From Cacconaster sp964598495 (GTDB lineage Bacteria > Bacteroidota > Bacteroidia > Bacteroidales > UBA932): a stretch of DNA of 64,000 nucleotides. How positions within the stretch are numbered: the stretch's first letter is position 1; each line of letters starts with the position of its first letter. A program made the position numbers and the translations under genes. Location of the stretch: positions 1 to 64,000 of the forward strand of contig CAZRBY010000006.1 in NCBI GenBank assembly GCA_964598495.1, given 5' to 3'. The notes under the pieces were generated by a model. That model saw nothing but the letters and a program-made list of their open reading frames with translations, ran no database searches and had not been told where the DNA came from. Positions 34,233-45,000 of the stretch are shown here, one piece after another.

Positions 34233-36896
34233 CTATTTCATCGTTGCGAGGCGCGCCCGGAGTGTCTCTATTTTGGTGGTCGCATCGGAGAGTTTTTTAC
34301 GCTCAAGAGCTACAACATTTTCGGGGGCATTTGCCACAAATGCCGCATTGCCGAGTTTGGCATCAACACCTTTGATGAAGCCTTCGTAACGTTTGATTTC
34401 GGCTTCGATCTTTGCTATCTCTTCATCCATATTGATCATACCTTCCAGGGGCACAAAAAACTCGACAGTACCCACCATAAAGGATTGTCCTGCCAATGTA
34501 GTGTCAAACTGCTCCACAATCTGTAAATTAGGTACATTTGCCATCTTGGAAATTACAGGAGTAATAGTTGATGGATAGTAAGTACTCTTTACCTGGACTG
34601 AAAGCTGCTCTTTCGGAGAGATATTTTTTGACTGTCTGAGTGCCCTGATGGCCACTACCGTCTCGATAGCCTTCTCAAAGGAAGCAATAATAGCCTTATC
34701 GTGACCGGTGGAAACAGGCATTTGTTGGAGCATGATGGTTGCACATTTTTCACGTTCCTCAATATTCTGCCAGAGTTCTTCGGTAATGAAAGGCATGACA
34801 GGATGAAGTATCTTGAGAAGTGAGTCGAAATATGAGATGGTGGCATCAAAAGTAGCCTTGTCAATGCTCCCCTGTACACCATCTATGAATGAAGGCTTGA
34901 TAATTTCAAGATACCAAGAGCAAAAATCATCCCAGAAGAGTTTGTAGATAGTCATGACTGCATCTGAAATGCGGAATTTTGCAAAATCATCGTTGATGCT
35001 TTCCAGAGTAATATTAAGTTTTGATGCAAACCATGAGACTGCAAGTCGATTGACATCGCTCTGAGCCATGGTACCACTGACTGTCCAACCCTTGACCAGA
35101 CGGTAGGCATTCCATATTTTGTTACTGAAATTACGGCCTTGCTCTACCTGACTTTCGTCAAAAAGAATATCATTACCGGCGGATGTGCAGAGGAGCATTC
35201 CCAGACGCACCCCGTCTGCTCCATACTCCTTCATCAATTTGATGGGATCGGGAGAGTTGCCAAGCTGTTTTGACATTTTGCGACCCTGTTTGTCACGCAC
35301 AATACCGGTCAGATAGACATTACGGAAAGGTATATTCTGACAAAATTCCTCTCCTGCCATAATCATTCTCGCCACCCAGAAAAAGAGAATTTCAGGGGCT
35401 GTTACAAGATCATTTGTCGGATAATAATATGCGAGATCGGCATTGGGTGCCTTATCGGGAAAACCGGGCTTAGCCGGATCGAATACCGAAATCGGCCAGA
35501 GCCAGGATGAAAACCAGGTATCAAGCACATCTTCGTCCTGAACCAGATCTTCCGCATTAATGGAAGGATCAATTTTACGGGCAGCTTCGAAAGCCTTTTC
35601 AAATGTAGATTCCACTACAAATTCCCCATTGGGAAGATAGTATGCAGGAATCTGTTGTCCCCACCATAATTGTCGTGAAATACACCAGTCACGAACATTC
35701 TCCATCCAATGACGGTATGTATTCTTGAATTTATCGGGTATAAGTTTTACTGAGTCATCCTCCACCACTTGCAATGCATCTTTTGCAAGATCTTCCATAT
35801 TGAGAAACCACTGCATGGAGAGTCTGGGCTCAATAACGGCATTTGTACGCTCCGAGTAGCCAACCTGAGACTTGTAGTCCTCCACCTTTTCGAGAAGTCC
35901 TGCATCTTCAAGCATCTTCACTATTTTTTTGCGGGCAACGAATCTATCTTCTCCAATAAGGATCAGGGCCTTTTCGTTGAGCGTTCCGTCATCATTGATG
36001 ATATCAATTACGGGAAGATTGTGGCGCAGGCCTATCTCATAGTCATTTATATCATGGGCGGGTGTAATTTTGAGACATCCGGTACCGAGATCCATAGTAA
36101 CATACTCATCCTCAATTATGGGAATCTCTTTGTTGATGAGCGGAATTATGACATTCTTACCGCGCAGATGATAATATCTTTCATCTTCGGGATTGACGCA
36201 GACCGCCACGTCGGCCATAATTGTTTCAGGTCGGGTTGTAGCAATGGTGACATGATCACATTCTCCTTCAGCGACGTCACCTGCTATCTTGTATCTCAAA
36301 TAGTAAAACTTGGAGTCGGTCTCCCTGTGGATGACCTCTTCATCGCTAACAGCAGTAAGGCCCTCGGGATCCCAATTGACCATACGCACTCCTCGATAGA
36401 TGAGCCCTTTTTTATAGAAATGGACAAATGTATTGATTACGGCCTCACTCAAATCGGGGTCCATAGTAAATCTCGTGCGATCCCAGTCACATGAAGCCCC
36501 TAGTTTTTTAAGCTGTTCGAGGATGATGCCACCATGTTTCTCTCTCCACTCCCATGCATGTTTTAGAAACTCATCACGTGTAAGGTCGGACTTATCTATA
36601 CCCTGGGCTTTGAGTTTTTCCACCACCTTTGCTTCGGTTGCAATGGAGGCGTGGTCGGTACCGGGAACCCAACAGGCATTATAGCCTGTCATTCTCGCGC
36701 GGCGTACCAATACATCCTGAAGCGTATTATTAAGCATGTGACCCATATGAAGCACACCGGTTACGTTGGGCGGCGGAATCACTATGGTATACGGTTCACG
36801 TTCATCGGGTTCCGAGTGGAAAAATCCATTCTCAAGCCAGTAGGAATACCACTTGTCTTCGGTCAAGGAAGGGTCGTATTTGTTGGGGAGTTCCAT
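34233..36896 (-). CDS. valS: Valyl-tRNA synthetase
   Basis: 887 residues. Class I signature HMGH in PPNVTGVLHMGHMLNN, KMSKS loop as GRKMSKQLGNSPDP, editing domain with TTRPETIMADVAV, C-terminal coiled coil with IAKIEAEIKRYEGFIKG. It charges tRNA-Val in the cytoplasm. It is the first gene of a string with tatA, tatC, ABC-F and rlmB. A TACTTTTG -7-like box lies at 36940-36947, 44 nt upstream. Confidence 0.98.
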   Translation of the reverse strand: MELPNKYDPSLTEDKWYSYWLENGFFHSEPDEREPYTIVIPPPNVTGVLHMGHMLNNTLQDVLVRRARMTGYNACWVPGTDHASIATEAKVVEKLKAQGIDKSDLTRDEFLKHAWEWREKHGGIILEQLKKLGASCDWDRTRFTMDPDLSEAVINTFVHFYKKGLIYRGVRMVNWDPEGLTAVSDEEVIHRETDSKFYYLRYKIAGDVAEGECDHVTIATTRPETIMADVAVCVNPEDERYYHLRGKNVIIPLINKEIPIIEDEYVTMDLGTGCLKITPAHDINDYEIGLRHNLPVIDIINDDGTLNEKALILIGEDRFVARKKIVKMLEDAGLLEKVEDYKSQVGYSERTNAVIEPRLSMQWFLNMEDLAKDALQVVEDDSVKLIPDKFKNTYRHWMENVRDWCISRQLWWGQQIPAYYLPNGEFVVESTFEKAFEAARKIDPSINAEDLVQDEDVLDTWFSSWLWPISVFDPAKPGFPDKAPNADLAYYYPTNDLVTAPEILFFWVARMIMAGEEFCQNIPFRNVYLTGIVRDKQGRKMSKQLGNSPDPIKLMKEYGADGVRLGMLLCTSAGNDILFDESQVEQGRNFSNKIWNAYRLVKGWTVSGTMAQSDVNRLAVSWFASKLNITLESINDDFAKFRISDAVMTIYKLFWDDFCSWYLEIIKPSFIDGVQGSIDKATFDATISYFDSLLKILHPVMPFITEELWQNIEEREKCATIMLQQMPVSTGHDKAIIASFEKAIETVVAIRALRQSKNISPKEQLSVQVKSTYYPSTITPVISKMANVPNLQIVEQFDTTLAGQSFMVGTVEFFVPLEGMINMDEEIAKIEAEIKRYEGFIKGVDAKLGNAAFVANAPENVVALERKKLSDATTKIETLRARLATMK

Positions 36897-36939
36897 CTAT
36901 CTAAATATCTTGCTTCGTTGTGTTCAATTATTCAATCTG

Positions 36940-36947
36940 CAAAAGTA
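36940..36947 (-). promoter_or_regulatory. Predicted -7 element for valS
   Basis: TACTTTTG on the minus strand fits TAnnTTTG, and the predicted start is near 36936. No TTG lies at the right distance upstream, so confidence is limited. Confidence 0.45.
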
Positions 36948-37026
36948 AACAATTTCGGCAAATTATCCCTAATTATACACAACACCATATAACCGGAGAC
37001 TAATTAAAGCATCACTGAAGAGGAAA

Positions 37027-37659
37027 TCATTTTATGCCACAAAGATCGCACAGTTCAGTGTAAAGGCGCTGCACGGGAAGTCCCATCACATTATAGTATG
37101 AGCCGCTAATGGAAGTGATGCCGATATGGCCGATCCACTCCTGCACACCATACGCTCCGGCTTTATCGTATGGAGCGTAATTATCTATATAGTAGGAAAT
37201 TTCTTCCGGAGAGAGTTTCTTGAAGGTAACTTCGGTAGCAACGGTAAAGGAGCGTGTCTCGTCGGGAGTGCGGATAGCTACTCCAGTCAGCACATAGTGG
37301 GTATTATCTGATAAGAGTGAGAGTATCCTAACTGCATCCTCCCTATCAATCGGTTTGCCAAGGATGACGCATTTTTGAAGAGTCTCATCCGAGAGCATCC
37401 CCTGCTCCATTTTTTCCCGATGACCAAAAACCAACGTATCGGCTGTTATGAGCACTTCATCTGCCTCCAGAGCTCGATGAAATGTAATTGATTTGTGTTT
37501 TGCGAGATATTCCGGAACTTGTGAATGGGGAATATCCATGTCAAATCCCTCCGGTAAATCAGGTCCGGTCTCAACCTTAAACTTTACATCCAGTCCGGAG
37601 AGAAGTTCTTGCCTGCGAGGAGACTTCGAAGCAAGTATGAATCTGTATCCGTCAAACAT
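37027..37659 (-). CDS. maf: Maf-family nucleotide pyrophosphatase
   Basis: 210 residues. ILASKSPRRQELLSGLDV is the Maf N-terminal signature, with ADTLVFGHREK and YKSYYIDNYAPYDKAGAYGVQEW-type YAPYDKAGAYGVQEW. Maf proteins hydrolyse non-canonical or dTTP/UTP nucleotides and affect septation. A Maf insert (about residues 82-105) is longer than in enterobacterial forms. Its start overlaps the kdsC stop by 8 nt, so they are co-transcribed. Confidence 0.92.
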   Translation of the reverse strand: MFDGYRFILASKSPRRQELLSGLDVKFKVETGPDLPEGFDMDIPHSQVPEYLAKHKSITFHRALEADEVLITADTLVFGHREKMEQGMLSDETLQKCVILGKPIDREDAVRILSLLSDNTHYVLTGVAIRTPDETRSFTVATEVTFKKLSPEEISYYIDNYAPYDKAGAYGVQEWIGHIGITSISGSYYNVMGLPVQRLYTELCDLCGIK

Positions 37660-38233
37660 TTCTTCCAGTTTTAGTCGCTAACTGTGTTATATGATCGGGA
37701 TAATTGGCGCTTATTGGTGCCGTTGGGTCAAAATTCCATTTCCCCTGCATTTTGAGTACCTTTTCAACAATGTCGCGGATACAACCTCGACCTCCCGGAA
37801 AGGGAGAAATATAGTTACAGACCTCTTTTACTTCGGCTACGGCATCGGAGGGACAGACAGCGAGGCCTGCTTCGCGGAGAGCAGGTATATCGGGGATATC
37901 GTCTCCGACAAATACCACTTCGGAAGGTTTCAGGCCGTAATCGGAGCAGAATTTCAGAAAATCCGGCCGTTTGTCTCTTGAGAGCTGATAGAGATTCTTA
38001 GCTTCCACACCGAGTGAAGTAGCTCTATGAATAATGCTCTGTGAGCAGCCTCCTGTTATAATTGATACGGGATAACCATTGTCAACCGCCATTCGGACGG
38101 CGAAACAATCTTTTGCGTTGAATGTTCGTAGTAGATCTCCGTCCGGCATCGCCAAAACGGAGCCGTCCGTAAAGACTCCGTCAACATCGAATACAAATGC
38201 TTTAATATTATCAAACATATTATCAATCTTCAT
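37652..38233 (-). CDS. kdsC: KdsC-like HAD phosphatase (3-deoxy-D-manno-octulosonate 8-phosphate phosphatase)
   Basis: 193 residues. HAD motif I is FVFDVDGVFTDGSV, motif III/IV is VFVGDDIPDIPALREAG, with no cap domain, the C0 type of KdsC. It would dephosphorylate Kdo-8-P in lipopolysaccharide core synthesis. The protein may begin at 38233 or at the internal ATG 38218 (MFDNIKAFVFDVDG). It is followed at once by maf. No other Kdo gene is in the window. Confidence 0.88.
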   Translation of the reverse strand: MKIDNMFDNIKAFVFDVDGVFTDGSVLAMPDGDLLRTFNAKDCFAVRMAVDNGYPVSIITGGCSQSIIHRATSLGVEAKNLYQLSRDKRPDFLKFCSDYGLKPSEVVFVGDDIPDIPALREAGLAVCPSDAVAEVKEVCNYISPFPGGRGCIRDIVEKVLKMQGKWNFDPTAPISANYPDHITQLATKTGRNV

Positions 38234-38332
38234 TTATTGTTATTCTTTATTATATAATTATACTAATTTTAATACTTAATTAATATCTCATCATCCTCAC
38301 TTTGACTCATAAATACACACCCAACTCTTACC

Positions 38333-38393
38333 ACTTCAAATAACATGAGCTTCGAAAAAACAAAAATTTTCTACGCTTCATGCTATTTGAAGT
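38333..38393 (-). repeat. Hairpin element copy C downstream of recQ
   Basis: Arms ACTTCAAATAACATGA (38333-38348) and TCATGCTATTTGAAGT (38378-38393) pair with one mismatch. The loop on the minus strand contains GCGTAGAAAATTTTTG and TTTTTCGAAGC, as in copies A and B. It is followed on the recQ side by the CTACATA array. Confidence 0.85.
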
Positions 38394-38409
38394 TCACTTA
38401 GACTCCACA

Positions 38410-38458
38410 CTACATACTACATACTACATACTACATACTACATACTACATACTACATA
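38410..38458. repeat. Seven perfect CTACATA heptamers
   Basis: Seven exact head-to-tail CTACATA units (TATGTAG on the minus strand), preceded by a degenerate CTCCACA. The array lies 1 nt beyond the recQ stop codon. The same unit occurs at 45438-45460 and a variant at 6728-6844. Confidence 0.95.
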
Positions 38459-38459
38459 A

Positions 38460-40172
38460 TCAACTCTTCTTTTTATCAATACAAATATCACATTTTCCAC
38501 ATGGAGCAGAGTCTTCCTGGCCAAAATAACGCAATAACGATACACTGCGGCAGGTGGAGTTGTCAGTAACAAGAGATATCATTGCATTGAGCCCGGTGGT
38601 GCGGCGCTCAACTTTTTCATAATACTCCGATTCGGGCAAACGGAGGTTTTTCTCGTAAAGCCTCTCATTGTAAAATGTGAGAATCGGCGAGCGGAATTTT
38701 GGCACATAAGTCATCACATGCCTGTTTGAAAGAGAGATTAGTTTCGCTTTGACAGCATCCACGGCATAACGGCCTGCCCGTGCAATTTTCTCTTCATCAA
38801 TGGTGACATAGTCGGAAAAAATGCCGGTGTACATCCTCAAAAGTACTTTTACGAAAGTGTCCATCTCATTTGAACCCAACTGAACCTTGTAGAGTTCATC
38901 TCTAGAAACGTCAAAACGAATTTTAGAGGCGATTTCCAGTTCTTCTGAAAGTGTCCAATAGCCCGCCTGTTCGATGTATCTGATCGCATAATATGCAGTA
39001 GCTGAGTGTAGTTTGAAATGACTTACAAATGCATCAAGGTCAAACTTCACGCTCCGTCCTCCACCCTCTTCATAGGGTATCCCAAGAAATATAAAAACTT
39101 TCTGATAAATATCACGTATATAATCCAGAGGAGGAAAGGTCACACGAGTGATCTGTTTCAGACGCCTGATATCACTTTCATTCCAGAGCAATACGGTATA
39201 AGATTGATCTCCGTCCCTGCCGGCCCTTCCCGCCTCCTGGAAATAGCTTTCTACAGTGTCGGGCATATCAAAGTGGCAGACAAATCTCACATCCGGTTTG
39301 TCGATGCCCATTCCGAAGGCATTGGTTGAGACTATAATACGAGTTTGGCCGCTCTTCCATTGCTCTTGTATGCGCGAGCGGGTTTCCCTCTCCATTCCGG
39401 CGTGATAAGACTCTGCATCAATTTTCAGGCTGCGAAGAAAAGAAGCAATCTGCTCGGCAGTACGCCTTTTACCCACATAGACTATGCCGGTTCCCGGCAC
39501 ATTGTGGCAAATTGAAAGCAACTGACCCATCTTATCTTCACATTTTCGGAAAACATACGAAAGGTTGGGCCTTTCGAAAGATGAGGTAACCTTGTTGGTA
39601 GCATCGAATTCCAGATTTGCCATAATGTCATCCGCCACTTTTGAAGTGGCTGTAGCAGTGAGGGCGATGATCGGCACACGCCTCCGTATGCTGATAATCT
39701 GCCTTATTTCAGCTATTTGGAGATAATCCGGGCGGAAATCATAACCCCATTGACTGATACAGTGTGCCTCATCCACCACCAGTAAATTGACATTCATCCT
39801 GGCCACCCTAACTCGGAAAAGTTCCGTCCTCAGACGCTCGGGAGAAACATAGAGAAACTTATAGTCACCATAAATCGCATTGTCGAGGGTTATATCTATC
39901 TCACGGTAAGACATGCCTGAACAGACCAGCAAAGAGGGAATACCACGGTCATTGAGATTCTCTACCTGATCTTTCATCAGCGCAATCAGCGGTGATACCA
40001 CAAGGCATATTCCCGGCGTCATCATAGAGGGCACCTGGAAACAGATAGACTTGCCGCCACCAGTAGGCAAGATGGCAAGAGTGTCTCTCCCCTCCAGCAC
40101 AGAAGCGATAATGTCCTCCTGCATCGGACGGAAGGAGTCATATCCCCAGTACTTTTTCAAAGTTTCTCTCAT
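38460..40172 (-). CDS. recQ: ATP-dependent DNA helicase RecQ (short form)
   Basis: 570 residues from ATG 40172; a longer frame to 40199 needs a TTG start and would cross a -7-like box. Walker A LPTGGGKSICFQ, DEAH box VVDEAHCISQWGYDFRPDY, motif VI QEAGRAGRDGDQS. The RQC zinc cysteines appear at the C-terminus (CGKCDIC). The HRDC domain of long RecQ proteins is absent because the protein ends just after the zinc region. Unwinds DNA in recombination and repair. A TATTTTTG box (40177-40184) ends 4 nt before the ATG, suggesting a leaderless message. Confidence 0.93.
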   Translation of the reverse strand: MRETLKKYWGYDSFRPMQEDIIASVLEGRDTLAILPTGGGKSICFQVPSMMTPGICLVVSPLIALMKDQVENLNDRGIPSLLVCSGMSYREIDITLDNAIYGDYKFLYVSPERLRTELFRVRVARMNVNLLVVDEAHCISQWGYDFRPDYLQIAEIRQIISIRRRVPIIALTATATSKVADDIMANLEFDATNKVTSSFERPNLSYVFRKCEDKMGQLLSICHNVPGTGIVYVGKRRTAEQIASFLRSLKIDAESYHAGMERETRSRIQEQWKSGQTRIIVSTNAFGMGIDKPDVRFVCHFDMPDTVESYFQEAGRAGRDGDQSYTVLLWNESDIRRLKQITRVTFPPLDYIRDIYQKVFIFLGIPYEEGGGRSVKFDLDAFVSHFKLHSATAYYAIRYIEQAGYWTLSEELEIASKIRFDVSRDELYKVQLGSNEMDTFVKVLLRMYTGIFSDYVTIDEEKIARAGRYAVDAVKAKLISLSNRHVMTYVPKFRSPILTFYNERLYEKNLRLPESEYYEKVERRTTGLNAMISLVTDNSTCRSVSLLRYFGQEDSAPCGKCDICIDKKKS

Positions 40173-40237
40173 GCTGCAAAAATAGCAATTATATGACAAT
40201 CTTTTTGCGCAAAACTATGGGCGTATAAAATAATTGT

Positions 40238-40245
40238 TACCTTTG
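40238..40245 (+). promoter_or_regulatory. Predicted -7 element for pckA
   Basis: TACCTTTG matches TAnnTTTG. The predicted start is near 40249, 32 nt before the ATG. No clear TTG at -33. Confidence 0.55.
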
Positions 40246-40280
40246 CGGGACTAATAACAAAAGAAATTAATCCAACTATT

Positions 40281-41885
40281 ATGGCAAATATCGATTTATC
40301 AAAGTACGGCATCTTAAATGTCAAAAAAGTAATCCACAACCCCAGTTACGATGAGTTGTACAAAGCTGAACTTGACCCTGCCCTTACGGGATTCGAGGCT
40401 GGTCAGTTGACCGAACTTGGTGCTGTCAATGTGATGACTGGTATCTACACCGGACGTTCTCCCAAAGACAAATTCTGGGTAATGGATGATGTTACCAGAG
40501 ACACGGTATGGTGGACTTCGGATGAATATTTGAATGACAATAAGCCCGTTACTCCCGAGGCATGGAAAGAGCTCAAAAAGATTGCAACAAAGCAACTTTC
40601 AGAAAAGACTCTCTATGTGATGGATGCCTTTTGCGGTGCAAATGAAAATTCACGCATCAAAATCCGTTTCATTGTGGAAGTGGCCTGGCAGGCACACTTC
40701 GTTAAGAATATGTTCATACGCCCTACCGAAAAGGAACTTGCCAACTTCGGCGAGCCCGATTTCGTAGTACTTACCGCATCCAAGACAAAGGTTGACAATT
40801 ATAAGGAACTCGGTCTTAATTCAGAAACCGCAGTTGTATTCAACCTCACCGAAAAGATACAGGTAATTATCAACACCTGGTACGGGGGCGAAATGAAAAA
40901 GGGTATGTTCTCCTATATGAACTATCTCCTTCCCCTCCAGGGTATCGCATCCATGCACTGCTCGGCTAATGTGGGTAAAGATGGCAAAACCGCTATCTTC
41001 TTCGGTCTCTCCGGCACAGGCAAGACCACCCTCTCAACCGACCCCAAGCGTCAGCTTATCGGCGATGACGAGCATGGCTGGGACGACGACGGCATCTTCA
41101 ATTTCGAGGGTGGTTGTTACGCAAAAGTTATAAACCTCAGCAAAGAGGCCGAGCCCGATATTTACAATGCCATCAAGCGCGACGCTCTCCTTGAGAACGT
41201 AACTGTTGACGAAAATGGCAAAATTGATTTTGAGGACAAGAGCGTAACTGAGAATACCCGCGTCTCCTACCCTATATACCATATTGACAACATTGTCAAA
41301 CCAATCTCCAAGGCCGGTCATGCTAAAAAGGTAATTTTCCTTACTGCCGACGCATTCGGAGTCTTCCCTCCCGTATCCAAGCTGACTCCGGAGCAGACAC
41401 AGTACTACTTCCTCAGCGGCTTCACCGCAAAGTTGGCGGGAACTGAACGAGGAATCACCGAACCCACTCCGACATTCTCAGCCTGCTTTGGAGCGGCATT
41501 CCTCTCACTTCACCCTACCAAATATGGTGAAGAGCTAGTAAAGAGGATGAAGGCAAGCGGCGCTACGGCTTACCTGGTGAACACGGGATGGAATGGCACA
41601 GGTAAACGAATCTCCATAAAGGACACCCGCGGCATCATTGACGCTATTCTTGACGGATCAATCGACAAGGCAGAGACTTCGTTTATTCCGGTATTCAATC
41701 TGGAGATTCCCAAAGCACTCCCCAATGTTGACACCAACATTCTAGATCCACGCAATACTTATCCCTGCTCATGCGAATGGGATAGAAAGGCTCGTGATCT
41801 CGCCGGCAAATTTGTTAAAAACTTCACCAAGTTTACAGGCAATCCTACAGGTGCTGCACTTGTATCGGCAGGTCCTAAGATTTAA
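40281..41885 (+). CDS. pckA: Phosphoenolpyruvate carboxykinase (ATP)
   Basis: 534 residues, full length. The kinase-1a P-loop is GLSGTGKTTLSTD, with ADP/metal motifs IGDDEHGWDDDGIFNFEGGCYAK and the preceding MHCSANVG. It interconverts oxaloacetate and phosphoenolpyruvate. In fermentative Bacteroidetes it often fixes CO2 toward oxaloacetate and makes ATP. Single-gene unit with a terminator directly behind it. Confidence 0.97.
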   Translation: MANIDLSKYGILNVKKVIHNPSYDELYKAELDPALTGFEAGQLTELGAVNVMTGIYTGRSPKDKFWVMDDVTRDTVWWTSDEYLNDNKPVTPEAWKELKKIATKQLSEKTLYVMDAFCGANENSRIKIRFIVEVAWQAHFVKNMFIRPTEKELANFGEPDFVVLTASKTKVDNYKELGLNSETAVVFNLTEKIQVIINTWYGGEMKKGMFSYMNYLLPLQGIASMHCSANVGKDGKTAIFFGLSGTGKTTLSTDPKRQLIGDDEHGWDDDGIFNFEGGCYAKVINLSKEAEPDIYNAIKRDALLENVTVDENGKIDFEDKSVTENTRVSYPIYHIDNIVKPISKAGHAKKVIFLTADAFGVFPPVSKLTPEQTQYYFLSGFTAKLAGTERGITEPTPTFSACFGAAFLSLHPTKYGEELVKRMKASGATAYLVNTGWNGTGKRISIKDTRGIIDAILDGSIDKAETSFIPVFNLEIPKALPNVDTNILDPRNTYPCSCEWDRKARDLAGKFVKNFTKFTGNPTGAALVSAGPKI

Positions 41886-41912
41886 ACGGATTGGTACTTA
41901 AAAAAATAATAA

Positions 41913-41943
41913 AAAGAGAGGGTTCCGCGATCTCCCTCTCTTT
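41913..41943 (+). terminator. Rho-independent-type terminator after pckA
   Basis: AAAGAGAGGG (41913-41922) pairs with CCCTCTCTTT (41934-41943) around an 11-nt loop; the T-rich end follows. Twenty-eight nt after the pckA stop. Confidence 0.8.
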
Positions 41944-42087
41944 CTTATGTAAGACCCTCTTCTATATATATTTCACTTTTGCAACTATCAAAATTAACAC
42001 AATTGTAACACAGAATGTATTTTAGCAATAACAATCATTTTGTAACTTTAAGGATGCGAAAAATCAATAATTTTTAAACAAATAACT

Positions 42088-45000
42088 ATGAATCAATTAC
42101 TTAAGAAACTATTGCCGCTTGTAGCACTGGTGTTTTTCTCTTTCTATGCCAATGCACAGGTAACTACTTCGAGCATTAACGGCCAAATCCTGAGTGATTC
42201 GGGTGAAAAGCTCATTGGAGCAACCGTAATTGCAGTCCACGTACCTTCTGGTACCAATTATTATGCAGTAGCTAACGAAGACGGTCGCTACGCAATTCAG
42301 GGTATGCGTCCTGGCGGACCTTACGAGGTAAAAGTACACCTTCTGGGCTACCAAACCACACTTTTCAAGGATGTAGTACTCCAGCTCGGTGAAGCATTCA
42401 CACAAAATGCAACGCTTGCCATTTCTACTGAGGAACTCGAGGAAATCGTGGTTGTCGCATCACCTAACTCCAAATTCACAACTGAGAAAACAGGTGCGGC
42501 TACCAATATCAGTTCGTCACAGATAAGCAATATGCCTACTATAAGTCGCAGTATCTCAGATATAGCACGTATATCTCCTTACGCAAACGGAATGAGCTTT
42601 GCCGGCGGTGACGGACGTTCCACCAACTTCACCGTTGACGGCGCCAACTTCAACAACAACTTCGGTCTGAATCCCAATCTCCCCGGAGGCGGCAGCCCCA
42701 TATCAATGGATGCCATAGATGAGATACAGGTCGTTGTCGCACCCTTTGACGTACGCCAGACCAACTTCATCGGCGGCGGTATCAATGCCGTCACCAAATC
42801 AGGTACCAATACCTTCAAAGGTACGGCTTACACCTATTACCGTAACCAGGATATGAGGGGCAATAAAATTAACGGAAAAGAACTGGACGAGCGCGCTAAA
42901 GAATCCAATAGCGTTTACGGTTTTACTTTCGGCGGCCCTATCATTAAAAACAAGCTCTTCTTCTTCACCAACTTTGAAATGGAGAAAACTCCCGGACAGG
43001 TGATCAACTACCGCGCCAACAAGGGCGGAGAAAAAGCTGAGGGCAATGTATCCCGCACTCTTGCTTCAGATATGCAGTCAGTTAAGGATTTCATGATGCA
43101 GAAATATGGTTACGATACAGGTTCCTACACTGATTTCCCCGGTGACCAGTCAAACATGAAGTTCCTTGCACGCATTGACTGGAACATCAATGACAACCAC
43201 AGACTAAACCTCCGCTACAACTACACTAAGAATACTGCATGGAATGCACCTAACGGCAACTCTTCCGACACCGGATACCGTCTCAACGGCACATACCGCG
43301 TAGGCAACCAGTCAATGGCTTTCGCCAACAATATGTATTCAATGGACAACAAGGTACAGTCAATCTCCGCCGACCTCAACAGCAGATTTACCGACAACCT
43401 CTCTAACCAGCTTCTTGTGACTTTCTCAAAAATTGATGATATCAGAGGTTCCAAGTCCACCCCATTCCCCCACATTGACATTATGGCCGGCAAGGATGCT
43501 ACAGGAAAACAGATTATGGAGCCTTATATGTCCCTCGGTTATGAACTCTTTACCTGGAACAATGGTGTACATAACAACATTCTCACAATAAAGGATGACA
43601 TTACCTGGCTGAAAGGGAACCACAAGGTCCTTGCAGGTCTGAGCTATGAGTATCAATTCGCCGACAATGCATATATGCGTAACGGTACAATGTACTACCG
43701 TTATAACAGTCTCGATGATTTCCTCAACAGCAGGACTCCCGAGTCATTCGCCATCACTTATGGCTGGAACGGCGAAGCTAACCCGAATGCCCGCGTTACA
43801 TTTAACCAGATCGGTCTCTATGTACAGGACGAGTGGAGCATAAGCAAGAAGTTCAAACTTACTTACGGTGTACGTTTTGACGAACTTTTGTTTGACAACA
43901 GCGATATCGCCACCAACAAAGCCATCTACAATCTGACTTTCAGGGATGATCAAAAGATTGATACCGGTTTGTGGCCAAAAGCCAACCTCCAGGTATCCCC
44001 CAGAATAGGTTTCATTTGGGATGTAAAAGGAGACAAGTCATTGAAGGTTCGTGGAGGTACCGGTCTCTTTGCAGGTCGTCTACCGTTGGTATTCTTCACC
44101 AATATGCCTACCAATGCAGGTCTCGTTCAAAATTCCGTTCAGTTCAGGACCTCTTATAAGAATGGTGTTCCCACCGGATATGACAAGCGCCTCGATGCCT
44201 TCAACGTCGGTATGATGACTAATGTACAAGATGCCATCAAGGCACTCGGCCTCCAGTCCGAACTCAATGAAAGCAATCACGTTGCAGGTTCCAAGATTTC
44301 AGGAGTTGACCGCAATTTCAAGATGCCTCAGATTTGGAAATCATCCATAGCTCTTGACTGGCAACTCCCCGTTTCCTTCCCCTTGACCCTTACAGGAGAA
44401 TTCATGTTCAACAAAACCGTTACCGGAGTTACCATCGACAATATCAATATTGAGAATCCTATGAAGTGGAAACGCTTCCGTGGCTCTGACAACCGTTTCA
44501 TCTATCCTGCCGACTTCGCTATCAACAAAGGCAAGAATGCTGTTGTTCTGGCCAATACTAATAAGGGTTACGGTTACACCGCCAACATCACTCTCAATGC
44601 CCAGCCCGTTAACAACCTCGATATAATGCTCGCATACACTATGACAGAGTCCAAAGAGGTATCTGGAATGCCAGGCAGCGACCCCGTATCCACCTGGCAG
44701 GGTCTTATCACAATCGACGGTCCCAACTTCGGCACCGTTCAGCGCTCTCAATATGTAGTTCCCCACAAATTGATTGCAAGTGTCAACTATTTCATTCCCT
44801 TCAAGATTTTCGGTGGCAAGGGACTTCACCTCAACCTCTTCTACAGCGGATCTTCAGGCAACGGCTATAGCTACGTATACACCAACGACATGAATGGTGA
44901 CGGTATCAACCTCGACCTTATGTATATTCCCAAAGATGACAGCCAAATCAATTTCAAGACCGATGCTGACCGCGCTGCATTCTGGAAATTTGTTGAACAA

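Noticed and set aside
35769..36494. 241-residue plus-strand reading frame opposite valS
   Set aside because: Antisense shadow of a certain gene, with no family features or start signals.
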